A DNA stretch of 64,000 nt, taken from contig JASJBF010000003.1 in assembly GCA_030066685.1 (NCBI GenBank), forward strand, positions 174,576-238,575, in the 5' to 3' direction. This DNA is from Kiloniellales bacterium (GTDB lineage Bacteria; Pseudomonadota; Alphaproteobacteria; Kiloniellales; JAKSBE01). The translations under genes and the position numbers were made by a program. The notes under the pieces were generated by a model that saw only the letters and a list, made by a program, of their open reading frames with translations, searched no databases and was not told the DNA's origin. Positions 51,249-59,672 of this stretch are shown here, piece after piece; position 1 is the first letter of the stretch, and each line of letters starts with the position of its first letter.

Positions 51249-51397
51249 GCCGCGAGCATAGCAGGACGCCGTTGTCGCCGCAGACCCTGCTGCGCCGAAG
51301 GCAGGCGCCGTCTCGCAATCACATTTCGATGCTTGCCGAAGCGTATCGGCGACAGGGTGAGCTAAGCTGCGACCTGTCCCATGCTACGGAGGCCCTC

Positions 51398-51709
51398 ATG
51401 ACCGTCACTTGCTGCATCCGCTACCGGCTCGATCCCTTCAAGCGGGAGGCCTTCGAGGCCTATGCCCGCAACTGGGCCTCCATCATCCCGCGCTGTGGCG
51501 GCGATCTGCTGGGCTACTTCCTGCCGCACGAGGGGACCAACGACATCGCTCTGGCGCTGATCTCCTTCGAGAGCCTGGCCGCCTACGAGGCCTACAGGGC
51601 CCGGCTCAAGGCCGACCCCGAGGGCGCCGCCAACTTTCGCTTCGCCGAAGAGGAACGCTTCATCCTGCGCGAGGAGCGCAGCTTCCTGCGCCCGGCGCCG
51701 GACCGCTGA
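51398..51709 (+). CDS. NIPSNAP-like small protein
   Basis: A 103-residue protein with the ferredoxin-like NIPSNAP/dimeric alpha-beta barrel pattern: [58 protein letters not shown]. Members of this fold are small cytoplasmic proteins of unclear role in bacteria. ATG at 51398 has GGAGG (51388-51392) nearby; in-frame upstream codons are not family-like. It is convergent with the second AraC gene; a dispersed repeat copy lies between the two stops. Confidence 0.82.
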   Translation: MTVTCCIRYRLDPFKREAFEAYARNWASIIPRCGGDLLGYFLPHEGTNDIALALISFESLAAYEAYRARLKADPEGAANFRFAEEERFILREERSFLRPAPDR

Positions 51710-51720
51710 GCCGCAATCGC

Positions 51721-51775
51721 CGCCAGCGCACTTCCCGATCGGACGCCTTCGCATCTGGCCGGGAGTCGTGCGCTA
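51721..51775. repeat. Dispersed intergenic repeat, copy A
   Basis: The 55 bases starting CGCCAGCGCACTTCCCGATC share an identical 26-base block and a further partly conserved 29 bases with 58580-58634. Both copies contain a small hairpin-forming centre (GACGC...GCATC here). Both lie between convergent gene ends. Confidence 0.75.
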
Positions 51776-51794
51776 ATGCCTTGACGCTCGGGCA

Positions 51795-52670
51795 TTATCC
51801 GGCCTGGGTTTGCCGGTAGCGGCCGGGCGTGGTCCCCAGGTGGCGCTTGAAGGCGTCCGTCATATGGCTCTGCGAGGCGAAGCCGCAGGTGTAGGTGATC
51901 TCGGCCAGCGGTAGCACGGTCTGGCGCAGCAGCTCGCAGGCCCGCTGAACCCGTCGCTCCATCAGGAAGCGGTGCGGGGTCTGGCCGGTCGCGGCCTTGA
52001 AGGCGCGCAGGAAGTAGGAGGGGCTCAGCTCCGCGACGGCGGCCAGGTCGGACAAGCTCAGCTCCCGCTCGAGGTTCGCCATGATGTAGTCGGTGATTCT
52101 GGACAGCGACCGCAAGCTCGGCGCCTTCGGCGCCGCCAACGCCGTTGGTGCGTGCAGGTCGTCGAGCCATTCGGCCAGGCAAAGGGTCGCGAAGCTCTCC
52201 ATCTGCAAGGCGCCCAAGCGCCGGCCCTCGAGGAACTGGCTGCGCAGGGCCTTGCCGAGGCTGAGCAGCGAGGGCCGGGCATTGCGGATCACCGGCTTCT
52301 CCCGCACCGACTTCCCGTCGAGTTGCGCAGCGATCGCCTCCGCGGCGAAGCTCTTGTCGATCAAGAGGGCCAGGAACTCGGGCAGCTTGCCGTCGAGATC
52401 CTGCGTGAGCGCCGTGCCAGCGGGAAGGAAATGGGCACGGTTCGAGAAATGCGTGGGTGCCAATTTGTCGGAGTGCAAGGCTTCCCGTGTCTCGTAGGGG
52501 TCGAAGGCGATCATCAGAGAAGTGTAGGGCATCTTCAGCGTCACGCGATCGATGCCCAGCTCCGTATCGGCGAAGGGACGCACGTGGTCGACGATCACAT
52601 TTCGGGACCGCTGGCGCTGGGCGTTGTGCAGAGGAATGTCGTCCAGCCGAGTCCAGGTTTGGTGGGCCAT
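51795..52670 (-). CDS. AraC-family transcriptional regulator
   Basis: A 291-residue AraC/XylS-type regulator. The C-terminal domain is plain: LSLSDLAAVAELSPSYFLRA (first helix-turn-helix), FLMERRVQRACELLRQT, and AEITYTCGFASQSHMTDAFK (second). The N-terminal effector region (residues 1-180) is not assigned to a ligand. It ends with the typical HLGTTPGRYRQ. Divergent from the hydroxylase cassette (279 bases between the starts), so it may regulate that cassette, though no operator is obvious. Start ATG 52670. Confidence 0.88.
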   Translation of the reverse strand: MAHQTWTRLDDIPLHNAQRQRSRNVIVDHVRPFADTELGIDRVTLKMPYTSLMIAFDPYETREALHSDKLAPTHFSNRAHFLPAGTALTQDLDGKLPEFLALLIDKSFAAEAIAAQLDGKSVREKPVIRNARPSLLSLGKALRSQFLEGRRLGALQMESFATLCLAEWLDDLHAPTALAAPKAPSLRSLSRITDYIMANLERELSLSDLAAVAELSPSYFLRAFKAATGQTPHRFLMERRVQRACELLRQTVLPLAEITYTCGFASQSHMTDAFKRHLGTTPGRYRQTQAG

Positions 52671-52949
52671 GGATGTGTCGCTCGCTCTTTGCCGGAGACC
52701 AATCGTCTCGAGCCGTCCATAGACTTGCCGCGTTATTCCCTCCTTCCTCGTGACAATTCTGCGGCTTCATCGTGCCGGGCGGGGTCACACCCGGCGCGAC
52801 GCTGTCTGCCCGTGACGCAAGCACTCTCGTCGCCAGGTCAATTTCACGGAAAAGTCGGGTCGCCTCCCGGAAGAAGGTCTTCGCGCGGTCCCCTTAGGCT
52901 TGCGGTCAATCGAAGGGAAGTCCTTCAGCGTGAGCTAGGAGACGAAGCG

Positions 52950-53522
52950 ATGACCAAACTCCGCAGAATCCGCCAGAACATCGAGGTGCAGCCTTTCCGC
53001 GACGAAGTCGCAGCTGCTTCAGGGCTCTGGACAGCGGGACAAGCCGACCGGCGCGATCTGCGGCCCGCGATCCAGTCGATCCCGCTCAGGAGCCCGGTCA
53101 AATCGATGATCGGCCCTCGCCGCCGCCGCGATCTTCAGGACAGTAGCTACACCGCTGCCGCGCAGGGATTCCCGGCGGCCCGGGCCTTCCTGGAGAGCTT
53201 CGCCGCCGCGCGCGGCGCCGAGCTGGGCCGCGCCAGGATCCTGCGCCTGCGGCCCGGTCGGGGGACCCGGCTGCATTTCGGCCAGGGCGAATACCACCGG
53301 TTCCGCGATCGCTATCACCTGGTGTTACAGAGCGCCGCCGACAGCGGCTTCATCTGTGGCGGCGTCGCGGCCGGCATGGAAGACGGCGAGCTCTGGCGGC
53401 TCGACATCAAGGCGCTCCAGGAAGCCTACAACCGCGGACCCGCCGAGCGGGTTCACATGGTCTTCGACCTGCTGCCCCGGGCCCGCTTCGCCCAGGTCTA
53501 CGGGCGCGCGCGGGCCGCCTGA
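52950..53522 (+). CDS. Aspartyl/asparaginyl beta-hydroxylase-like protein lacking iron ligands
   Basis: A 190-residue paralogue of the hydroxylase at 56830. The two share the N-terminal FRDEV/FLDEI region, the ARAFLESFAAxxGAEL block and FRDRYHLVLQS. In this copy the HxD iron motif reads H109-F-G111 (Asp to Gly), and the distal His is Q158 (ALQEAYNRG), while the 2-oxoglutarate Arg (R167 in ERVHMVFD) is kept. With only one of three ligands it is probably catalytically inactive and may act as a binding or regulatory partner. ATG 52950 follows GGAGACGAAGCG. First gene of the cassette, and convergent neighbours are absent. Confidence 0.8.
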   Translation: MTKLRRIRQNIEVQPFRDEVAAASGLWTAGQADRRDLRPAIQSIPLRSPVKSMIGPRRRRDLQDSSYTAAAQGFPAARAFLESFAAARGAELGRARILRLRPGRGTRLHFGQGEYHRFRDRYHLVLQSAADSGFICGGVAAGMEDGELWRLDIKALQEAYNRGPAERVHMVFDLLPRARFAQVYGRARAA

Positions 53523-53913
53523 CCGCCCGCGCCGTCGGGCCGCCGCCCGGGGAACAGACCCGTCCAGGCCCGGCCCAGCCGGGCCTGTCCTGCGGGCGCG
53601 GCGCTCGGCCGCGGGATCTGCCTGCCTTCGGCCGGGCCATCTGACCGGCTGCCGGGGGCTGGCCTTCGGTCGCGTTCAGCTGATTTTCATCTTGCCGTTA
53701 GCCACCGTTAATCGGGCGGTCAGGCAGGGCTCATCCCGATCGATGATGTTGTTAACCATCGAGGCACCGGCGGGTTTCCGCGGTGCCGCCGGCGGCCTGA
53801 GGGCGCCGGATCAGGAGCTTGCCGGCCCCGGCCCGGAAACGACGAAAGGCCGGAGAATAGATCCCCGCTTGTTCCGTTCTAAGGACATGGCACCTGCAAC
53901 GAAGGAGACGGTA
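53523..53913. other. 391-bp gap with a hairpin between the first two cassette genes
   Basis: AGGCCCGGC (53567-53575) and GCCGGGCCT (53579-53587) form a perfect 9-bp stem with a 3-base loop, possibly a terminator or attenuator after the first hydroxylase gene. The stretch 53690-53760 is AT-richer and may hold a second promoter. In frame with the next gene, codons upstream of 53914 stay open to an ATG at 53741, but they have no family character. No small precursor-peptide gene could be supported. Confidence 0.5.
53567..53587. terminator. Hairpin after the first hydroxylase gene
   Basis: Perfect 9-bp GC-rich arms with a 3-base CCA loop, 45 bases after the stop; no T-tract. Confidence 0.5.
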
Positions 53914-55062
53914 GTGATCAAGGAAATCAGCACTCTGGGCACGGACGCCAGGCGGGTCCTTTCGGCTGCGCCGGTCAACCTCAACCGGCCGGATCCGCGC
54001 AGCAGCTCGATGCCGCCCCAGACCCTCGCGCCCGGACGCCTGCAGGCTGCCAAGCGCTCCTATGCGACCCGTCGGATTGTCCTCGACGACGCCGCCAGCT
54101 TGCTGACCTGCGGGGTCCGGCCACAGACCGGTGACTTGGTGCTCGCCCGGATCGACCGGATCGGCCATCACCGCCGGATCGAGAGCCCCGAAGGCCGCCG
54201 CGGCCAGCTCTACGTCGGCGACGAGGTCCTGCTCTGCTACGGTGCCCGCTACGCCAGCGACCAGTTCGAGGCGGTGGTCCCGAAACGGCTGGAGCCCTGC
54301 CACATGGTCGCGGCCGGCGGGATCGCGGCGCTCTGCGTCAATCGCCACGGCTCGACCAAGCCGGCGACCCAGATCACCCCGCTCGGCCTGGTCGCCGACG
54401 CCGAGGGCCGGGTCCTCAACCTGAAGGACTACGCCCTGTCCGGCGCGCGGCCGCTTGCCATTCGGCCTTACACCCTGACAGTCGTCGGCACCTCGATGAA
54501 CGCCGGCAAGACTACGACCATCGCCGGCATGGTCCGCGGTCTCAGCAGCAACGGCCTGAAGGTCGCGGTCGGCAAGGTGACCGGCACCGGCGCTGGCGGC
54601 GACCGCTGGGCCTATGTCGACGCCGGCGCCTCCGAGGTGCTCGACTTCACCGACTTCGGCTACGCCTCGACCTACAAGGTACCGGCCGAGCAGCTGACCG
54701 CCTTGCTGCCGGCGATGGTCCGCAGCCTGGCGGAGGACCGGCCCGACGTGATCATCCTGGAGCTGGCAGACGGCCTGTTCTTCTCGGAGACCGCCGACCT
54801 GGTCGAGACCACGGCCTTCGCCGAGCTGGTCGACGACGTGGTGGTCGCGGCAAGCGACGCCATGGGCGCCGAGGCCGGCGTCCGCCGGCTGGCCGCCAAC
54901 GCAATGGCGCCGATTGCCCTCGCCGGTCGGATGACGTCGAGCCCTCTGGCCGTGCGCGAGGCGACACGCGTGCTCGAGACGCCGATCGTCTCGCTCGACG
55001 ACCTGACCGACGGCGTCTGGATGCCGCCGCGCCTGGCCGCGCCGGCCAGGATCCCGGCCTGA
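53914..55062 (+). CDS. P-loop NTPase of DUF1611/dethiobiotin-synthetase-like type
   Basis: A 382-residue protein. The C-terminal half carries a Walker A loop VVGTSMNAGKTTTIAGMVRG and a later acidic strand (VIILELADGLFF), a layout shared by MobB, dethiobiotin synthetase and DUF1611 proteins, which act on small molecules with ATP or GTP. The N-terminal half (about 180 residues, including YVGDEVLLCYGARYASDQFE) is not recognised. GTG 53914 is chosen because GAAGGAGA lies five bases upstream; ATG 53887 has no good site. It lies 21 bases before the ABC exporter gene, so the two are cotranscribed. It may activate a substrate or assist the exporter or hydroxylases. Confidence 0.65.
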   Translation: MIKEISTLGTDARRVLSAAPVNLNRPDPRSSSMPPQTLAPGRLQAAKRSYATRRIVLDDAASLLTCGVRPQTGDLVLARIDRIGHHRRIESPEGRRGQLYVGDEVLLCYGARYASDQFEAVVPKRLEPCHMVAAGGIAALCVNRHGSTKPATQITPLGLVADAEGRVLNLKDYALSGARPLAIRPYTLTVVGTSMNAGKTTTIAGMVRGLSSNGLKVAVGKVTGTGAGGDRWAYVDAGASEVLDFTDFGYASTYKVPAEQLTALLPAMVRSLAEDRPDVIILELADGLFFSETADLVETTAFAELVDDVVVAASDAMGAEAGVRRLAANAMAPIALAGRMTSSPLAVREATRVLETPIVSLDDLTDGVWMPPRLAAPARIPA

Positions 55063-55083
55063 CCCGAAGCCGGGACAGCTCCG

Positions 55084-56778
55084 ATGCGCCTCCCCACCGT
55101 CCTGTCCGGCCGCCGCCGGCTGCGCTTCGCCTACCTCGTCGCCAACGGCGTCGCGCAGGCCGGCGTGGCGGTGGCGACCGCGCTGCTGGTCAAGAACGGC
55201 TTCGACCGGCTGATCTCGCCGCAGGCGCCCCTGCCGCTGCGGGAGGCGGGGCTCTTCGCGGCCGGTCTCAGCCTGGCGATCGCCATCGGCGCCTGGCTGC
55301 GCTGGCGCGGCCATCTCGACGCCGAGCACCTCGGCCAGGGCTACGTCCATGCCGTGCGGCTGCGCCTGTTCCGTCACGTCGCCCGAATCGGTGCGGACGG
55401 AGCCCGGCAGATGAGCCGCGGGGCCATCGTGCTGCGCTTCGTCGGCGACCTGACCGCCCTGCGCCAGTGGATCAGCTACGGCCTGGCGCGGCTCACGGTC
55501 AGCGGCCTATCGACGGTGCTGGCGATCGCGGTCCTCGCCGTGGTCGAGCCGGTCGTCGCGCTGGCGGTGGGGATCGCCGTCGTGGTGGCGGCCGGCCTGG
55601 CGCTGGCGGTCGGTCCGCAGCTGCGGGCGACGACGCGGGAATCGCGCCGCCGCCGGGGCCGTTTGGCGGCGCAGCTCAACGACAGGGTCGCCAACATCGG
55701 CGTGGTCGAGGCCTTCGGCCAGGAGGCGAAGGAGAAGAAACGCTTCGAACGGCTCAGCACCCGCCTGCGCCGCGCCCTGATCGCCCGGGCCAGCGTCATC
55801 GGCCTGCTGCGCGCGCTGTCCGAGGCCAGCGCCAGCTTCGCCGGTGCCTGCGCCCTCTTCGCCGGCGCCCTGCAGGTCGGGCTCGGCTTCGCCAGCCCCG
55901 GCGCGGTGGTCGCAGCCATGGTGGTCGCCGGCCTCCTGGCGCCGCGCCTGCAGGACCTTGGTCGGGTTTACGAATACTGGAACGGCGCCTTGATCGCGCG
56001 GGAGAAGCTGGAGCAGATGCTCGCGCTCAAGCCGGTCGGGCGCCGCGCCAAACGCCGGACCGCGCTTGACCTCGAGCCGGGTCCGGGCCGCATCGAGCTG
56101 CGCGATCTCGAGCTCGAGGGACTCTTCCGCGGCCTCGATGCGACCATCGAGGCCGGCGAGCGGGTCGCCGTCGTCGGTGCCAACGGGGCCGGCAAGTCGA
56201 CCCTGCTGCGTCTGATCGGCGGCATTCTCGATCCGGACAAGGGCCGGGTCCGGCTGGACGGCCAGGACCTCCGCAAGTGCCGCTGGGAGGAGGTACGCCG
56301 GGCCTTCGCCATGGTCTCGCCCGACCTGCCGCTGCTGCGCGGCTCGCTGCGGCTCAACCTGACTTATGGCGCGGGCGACTGGAGCACCGAAGACCTGCAG
56401 CGGACGATCGCTGCCCTCGGGCTCGAGGCCTTGGTGGCTCGCCTTCCGGGCGGCATCGAGAGCCGCATCTCCGAAAGCGGCGGCGGACTCTCGACCGGCG
56501 AACGTGCCCGGATCACCTTGGCCCGCGCCCTGCTGTCCAAGCCTCGCGTGCTGCTTCTCGACGAGGCCGACGCCAACTTGGACGATGCGGCCCGTGACGC
56601 CCTGGAAGCGGTCGTCGGGAGCTTCGCCGGCACGGTCGTCTTCATCACCCATGACCCGGCGCGGGCCGCCAAGGCCGATCGGATCCTTAAAGTGGAAGCC
56701 GGTGGCCTCGTCGAGGTCGCGCCGGCCGACTGGCTGGCGCAGAACGCCACACCCCCGGCACTCCGGGCCGTGGGCTGA
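55084..56778 (+). CDS. ABC exporter, fused membrane and ATPase domains
   Basis: A 564-residue half-transporter of the type I exporter group. The N-terminal about 310 residues have six hydrophobic segments; the nucleotide-binding domain has Walker [19 protein letters not shown], signature SGGGLSTGERARITLARAL (LSTGE in place of LSGGQ), Walker B RVLLLDEADANLD and the H-loop His in VFITHDPARA. It should act as a homodimer at the inner membrane. The substrate is unknown; the adjacent beta-hydroxylases and NTPase suggest a modified amino acid or small peptide. It lies 21 bases after the NTPase gene and 51 bases before the second hydroxylase gene. Confidence 0.88.
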   Translation: MRLPTVLSGRRRLRFAYLVANGVAQAGVAVATALLVKNGFDRLISPQAPLPLREAGLFAAGLSLAIAIGAWLRWRGHLDAEHLGQGYVHAVRLRLFRHVARIGADGARQMSRGAIVLRFVGDLTALRQWISYGLARLTVSGLSTVLAIAVLAVVEPVVALAVGIAVVVAAGLALAVGPQLRATTRESRRRRGRLAAQLNDRVANIGVVEAFGQEAKEKKRFERLSTRLRRALIARASVIGLLRALSEASASFAGACALFAGALQVGLGFASPGAVVAAMVVAGLLAPRLQDLGRVYEYWNGALIAREKLEQMLALKPVGRRAKRRTALDLEPGPGRIELRDLELEGLFRGLDATIEAGERVAVVGANGAGKSTLLRLIGGILDPDKGRVRLDGQDLRKCRWEEVRRAFAMVSPDLPLLRGSLRLNLTYGAGDWSTEDLQRTIAALGLEALVARLPGGIESRISESGGGLSTGERARITLARALLSKPRVLLLDEADANLDDAARDALEAVVGSFAGTVVFITHDPARAAKADRILKVEAGGLVEVAPADWLAQNATPPALRAVG

Positions 56779-56829
56779 CTTCGAACCCGAAAACCGTAAA
56801 CCCCAGCGAGCGAGACAGGAGACCAAGCG

Positions 56830-57408
56830 ATGAAGTACTTCCGCAGGATCAAGCATGACGTCGACGTGCAGCCTTTCCTCGACGAGATCGCCTCGATACC
56901 CGATGCCTGGGACCTCAGCACCGGCCGCCAGGACAAGATCGCGGTCCAGCGGGAAGCGCAGGCGATTCCGCTCAGAGGCCTGGTCAAGTCCAAGATCGGC
57001 AAGCGCAAGCGCCGTGACGTGCACGAGAGCCGCTATACCACGGCCTCGCGCAAGTTTGTCGTCGCCCGCGCCTTCCTGGAGAGCTTCGCGGCCGAGCAGG
57101 GCGCCGAGTTGAGCCGGGCCAAGATCGTCCGGCTGATGCCCGGCCGCCGGGTCTACCCGCACATCGACCGCGGCGCGTACTACAAGTTCCGCGACCGCTA
57201 CCATCTGGTCCTGCAGAGCGCGGCCGGCAGCTACCTCAAGAGCGGCGACGAGGAGGTCCGCATGCGGGTCGGCGAGCTCTGGTGGTTCGACAACAAGGCG
57301 GTGCACGAGGCCCACAATGACGGCTCGGCGGAGCGGATCCACATGATCTTCGATCTCCTGCCCGGCCACCGCATCGCCGACGTCTACAGCAAGGCCTGGG
57401 CCGCTTGA
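56830..57408 (+). CDS. Aspartyl/asparaginyl beta-hydroxylase domain protein (intact ligands)
   Basis: A 192-residue Fe(II)/2-oxoglutarate oxygenase of the AspH/LpxO fold. The iron triad is complete: H111 and D113 in YPHIDRGAYY, and H159 in NKAVHEAHNDG; R169 in AERIHMIFDLL would bind the 2-oxoglutarate carboxylate. It hydroxylates the beta-carbon of Asp/Asn residues or related acyl groups. It is a paralogue of the copy at 52950, which has lost two ligands. ATG 56830 has GGAGACCAAGCG upstream, close to the leader of its paralogue. It lies between the exporter and the exported hydrolase genes. Confidence 0.86.
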   Translation: MKYFRRIKHDVDVQPFLDEIASIPDAWDLSTGRQDKIAVQREAQAIPLRGLVKSKIGKRKRRDVHESRYTTASRKFVVARAFLESFAAEQGAELSRAKIVRLMPGRRVYPHIDRGAYYKFRDRYHLVLQSAAGSYLKSGDEEVRMRVGELWWFDNKAVHEAHNDGSAERIHMIFDLLPGHRIADVYSKAWAA

Positions 57409-57447
57409 GCGGCCCACGCCATCCTGGATCAGGTTTCACCCTTTCCC

Positions 57448-58323
57448 ATGAAGGTGCTCATCGTGACGACGGGTATTCTAGCCGCGGCGGCGTCTCATGC
57501 CTCCGATCTTCCAGCCCAGATCGCCGTGCAGGCGGCCCAACCGGGCGCAGCGCTCGAGCTGCGCCTGCCGCGGGACGAGGAGGGCATCCCCTACTACCTC
57601 TACGTTCCCAACCGGGTCGACCCGGAGGCCTTGCCGCTGGTCACGGTGCACGGCATCTCGCGCGGAGCGGATGAGCACCTCGTGGCCTTCGCAGCCTCGG
57701 CGGAGCGCAGCGGTCGGGTCCTGATCGCGCCCCTGTTCTCCGAAGCGCAGTGCCGGCGCTACCAGAGGGTCATCGTGGACCGCTGCCAAGCGGACCGGGC
57801 GCTCTTCGCCACCCTGCGCGAGGTGGCCGAGGCCACCGGGGTCGAGGTCGACCGCTTCGACCTCTTCGGCTTCTCGGGAGGCGCCCAGTTCGCCCATCGC
57901 TTCGCCCTGCTGCATCCGGAGCGGGTCGCGCGGCTCGCGGTGTCCTCGGCCGGCTGGTACACCCTGCCCGACACGCTGGACGCCTACCCCTACGGCCTGG
58001 CGCCGGGACCCCGCGCCTCGCAGCGCTTCCGGCCGAAGCTCGAGGCCTTCCTCGAGATCCCGATCCTGGTCCTGGTCGGCGAGCGGGACGTCGAACGTGA
58101 CTCCGCCCTGCGCAAGGAAGAGCGGGTCGATCGGCGCCAGGGCCTGACCCGGGTCGAGCGGGCGGCGCGCTGGAGCCAGGCGCTGCGCCGGGCGGCGGCC
58201 AGGACCGGCGTCGCCGCGGAGGTCCGCTTTCGCAGCCTGCCGAGCTGCGGCCATGCCTTCGAGGACTGCGTGCGCGACGGCGGCCTGGTCGAGCAGGTGA
58301 TGGCGTGGTTCTCCAGGCCTTGA
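57448..58323 (+). CDS. Alpha/beta hydrolase, probably exported
   Basis: A 291-residue alpha/beta-hydrolase-fold protein. The nucleophile elbow is GFSGGAQFA (Ser in GFSGG), with an oxyanion-related HGIS motif early (TVHGISRGADEH) and the catalytic His in SCGHAFED. The PHB depolymerase-like group has this layout. The first 18 residues (MKVLIVTTGILAAAASHA) look like a short signal peptide, so the enzyme probably works in the periplasm. It is the last gene of the cassette, 39 bases after the second hydroxylase gene. Substrate unknown; a peptide or ester is possible. Confidence 0.78.
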   Translation: MKVLIVTTGILAAAASHASDLPAQIAVQAAQPGAALELRLPRDEEGIPYYLYVPNRVDPEALPLVTVHGISRGADEHLVAFAASAERSGRVLIAPLFSEAQCRRYQRVIVDRCQADRALFATLREVAEATGVEVDRFDLFGFSGGAQFAHRFALLHPERVARLAVSSAGWYTLPDTLDAYPYGLAPGPRASQRFRPKLEAFLEIPILVLVGERDVERDSALRKEERVDRRQGLTRVERAARWSQALRRAAARTGVAAEVRFRSLPSCGHAFEDCVRDGGLVEQVMAWFSRP

Positions 58324-58631
58324 GGACAAGCCTTTCGCGGTTCGGCTTAAAGAGGCCGGCTGCTCGCGCCCGGCCAACCAAGCCGAGGTCGCCCGCCGCG
58401 GCGAAGCCGGCCCGGCGCAACCCGTGAGTGAAAGTCGCCGCCGGTTCTTCGGCGGCGACTCCGATCCCGGACCTCACTTCCAGGGCGCTGAGCCTCGATC
58501 AGGTGGTGGAAGAGAAATTCCATAATGTGATTTAAGCGGAATGATCAGTCTTGTGCGGCGCCGGGAAGATGGGTCGGCCCGCCAGCGCACTTCCCGATCG
58601 GACGCAGTTGCGTCTGGCCGGATGTCATGCC
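58324..58631. other. 308-bp region between convergent hydrolase and RpiR genes
   Basis: No gene is seen. It holds the second copy of the dispersed repeat (58580-58634, just touching the RpiR stop) and ATTCCATAAT at 58517-58526, whose exact reverse complement lies at 59556-59565 in the RpiR/transporter promoter region. Confidence 0.45.
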
Positions 58632-58634
58632 CTA
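58580..58634. repeat. Dispersed intergenic repeat, copy B
   Basis: Identical to copy A at 51721 over the first 26 bases and partly conserved after that; here the centre is a perfect hairpin GACGCA/TGCGTC with a 2-base loop. It reaches into the stop codon of the RpiR-type gene. Confidence 0.75.
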
Positions 58635-59483
58635 GTTGATCGCGCCGCCGCGATGCTCGGCGGCCCCGACCGCTAGGGTCATGGCGAGGCAGAGGGTCGC
58701 CGAGAGGGCGCGGAAGCCGCTGAGGTCGGCCTCCACGACCTCGAGCCAGACCTCGGCGACGCCGGTCAGGGGCGAGAAGGCGCTGTCGCTGACCGCGACC
58801 ACCGGGACGCCTTCCTGCTTGGCACGGGTGGCGATCTCGACCGACACCGGGCTGTAGGGCGTGAAGGACACGACCAGCAAGGCATCTTCGGGCGTCATGA
58901 AGGCCGCCTGTTCCATGATCGTCCCCGCCGCATTCTCCAGCAGGATCGCCGGGTGTCCGAGCTTCTGGAAGGCGTAGGCCAGGTAGCTGGCGACCGGATA
59001 GGAGCGCCTCTGGCCCAGCAGATAGATGGTCCGCGCCGCGGCCAGGGTCCGCGTCGCGCGGTCGATGTCCTCTGCGGCGACGGAGTCCCGCAGGCGTTCG
59101 ATCGAACTGATGGCGGTTCCGGCGAAACGCCCGAGGAGCCGGTGCGAGGCCTCGGTCTCGTCGTCCGAGCGCAGCGCCTGCACGCGGTCGCCGTAGGACG
59201 GCCAATAGCCGCGCAGTCTCTCGCGGAACAGCGCCTGCAGGTCCGAGAAGCCGGAGAAGCCCAAAGTCTGGGCGAAGCGGACCAGGGTCGAGGGCTGCAC
59301 CCTGGCCAGTTCGGCGATCGACGCGGAGGTCCCCAGCGCGACCTCGTCCGGGTTGTCGAGCATGAAGGCGGCGACCTGGGCCAGGCGTTTCGGCAGCCGG
59401 CCGTGCTCGGCTGCGATCAAGTTGCGCAGCGAGTCGAAATCCTTCGGCGGCGGCGCCTTCTCGTTCCGTTCGGCCCGTTCCAT
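58632..59483 (-). CDS. MurR/RpiR-family transcriptional regulator
   Basis: A 283-residue regulator. The N-terminal helix-turn-helix (LPKRLAQVAAFMLDNPDEVA, SASIAELARVQPSTLVRFAQ) is followed by a SIS (sugar isomerase) domain (ARTIYLLGQRRSYPVASYLA, ALLVVSFTPYSPVSVEIATR) that binds a sugar phosphate. ATG 59483 has GGAGGCG upstream and is chosen over an open frame to 59576. It is divergent from the sugar ABC transporter operon and is its likely regulator. The stop lies in copy B of a dispersed repeat. Confidence 0.88.
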   Translation of the reverse strand: MERAERNEKAPPPKDFDSLRNLIAAEHGRLPKRLAQVAAFMLDNPDEVALGTSASIAELARVQPSTLVRFAQTLGFSGFSDLQALFRERLRGYWPSYGDRVQALRSDDETEASHRLLGRFAGTAISSIERLRDSVAAEDIDRATRTLAAARTIYLLGQRRSYPVASYLAYAFQKLGHPAILLENAAGTIMEQAAFMTPEDALLVVSFTPYSPVSVEIATRAKQEGVPVVAVSDSAFSPLTGVAEVWLEVVEADLSGFRALSATLCLAMTLAVGAAEHRGGAIN

Positions 59484-59555
59484 TTGTGACGTCGCCTCCG
59501 CCCGAGGCCCGGATTCGGGGCCTCCCTCCGGGATTCCCCTTGAGGGTGTCCCGCA

Positions 59556-59575
59556 ATTATGGAATATTTTATCCA
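59556..59575. promoter_or_regulatory. Imperfect palindrome between the RpiR gene and the sugar transporter operon
   Basis: ATTATGGAATATTTTATCCA contains an imperfect palindrome (TGGAATAT/TTTATCCA) in an AT-rich island. The 10-mer ATTATGGAAT recurs inverted at 58517-58526, on the other side of the regulator gene. It suits an RpiR-type operator. Confidence 0.45.
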
Positions 59576-59672
59576 ATTATAGACTAAGACGGTTCGATTG
59601 TTCCAGTCTTTCAGGTCGCAACAGGCAGGCCGGCGCGATCGGCGTCGCGGAGCCATGAGAGGGAGGCAAGAC

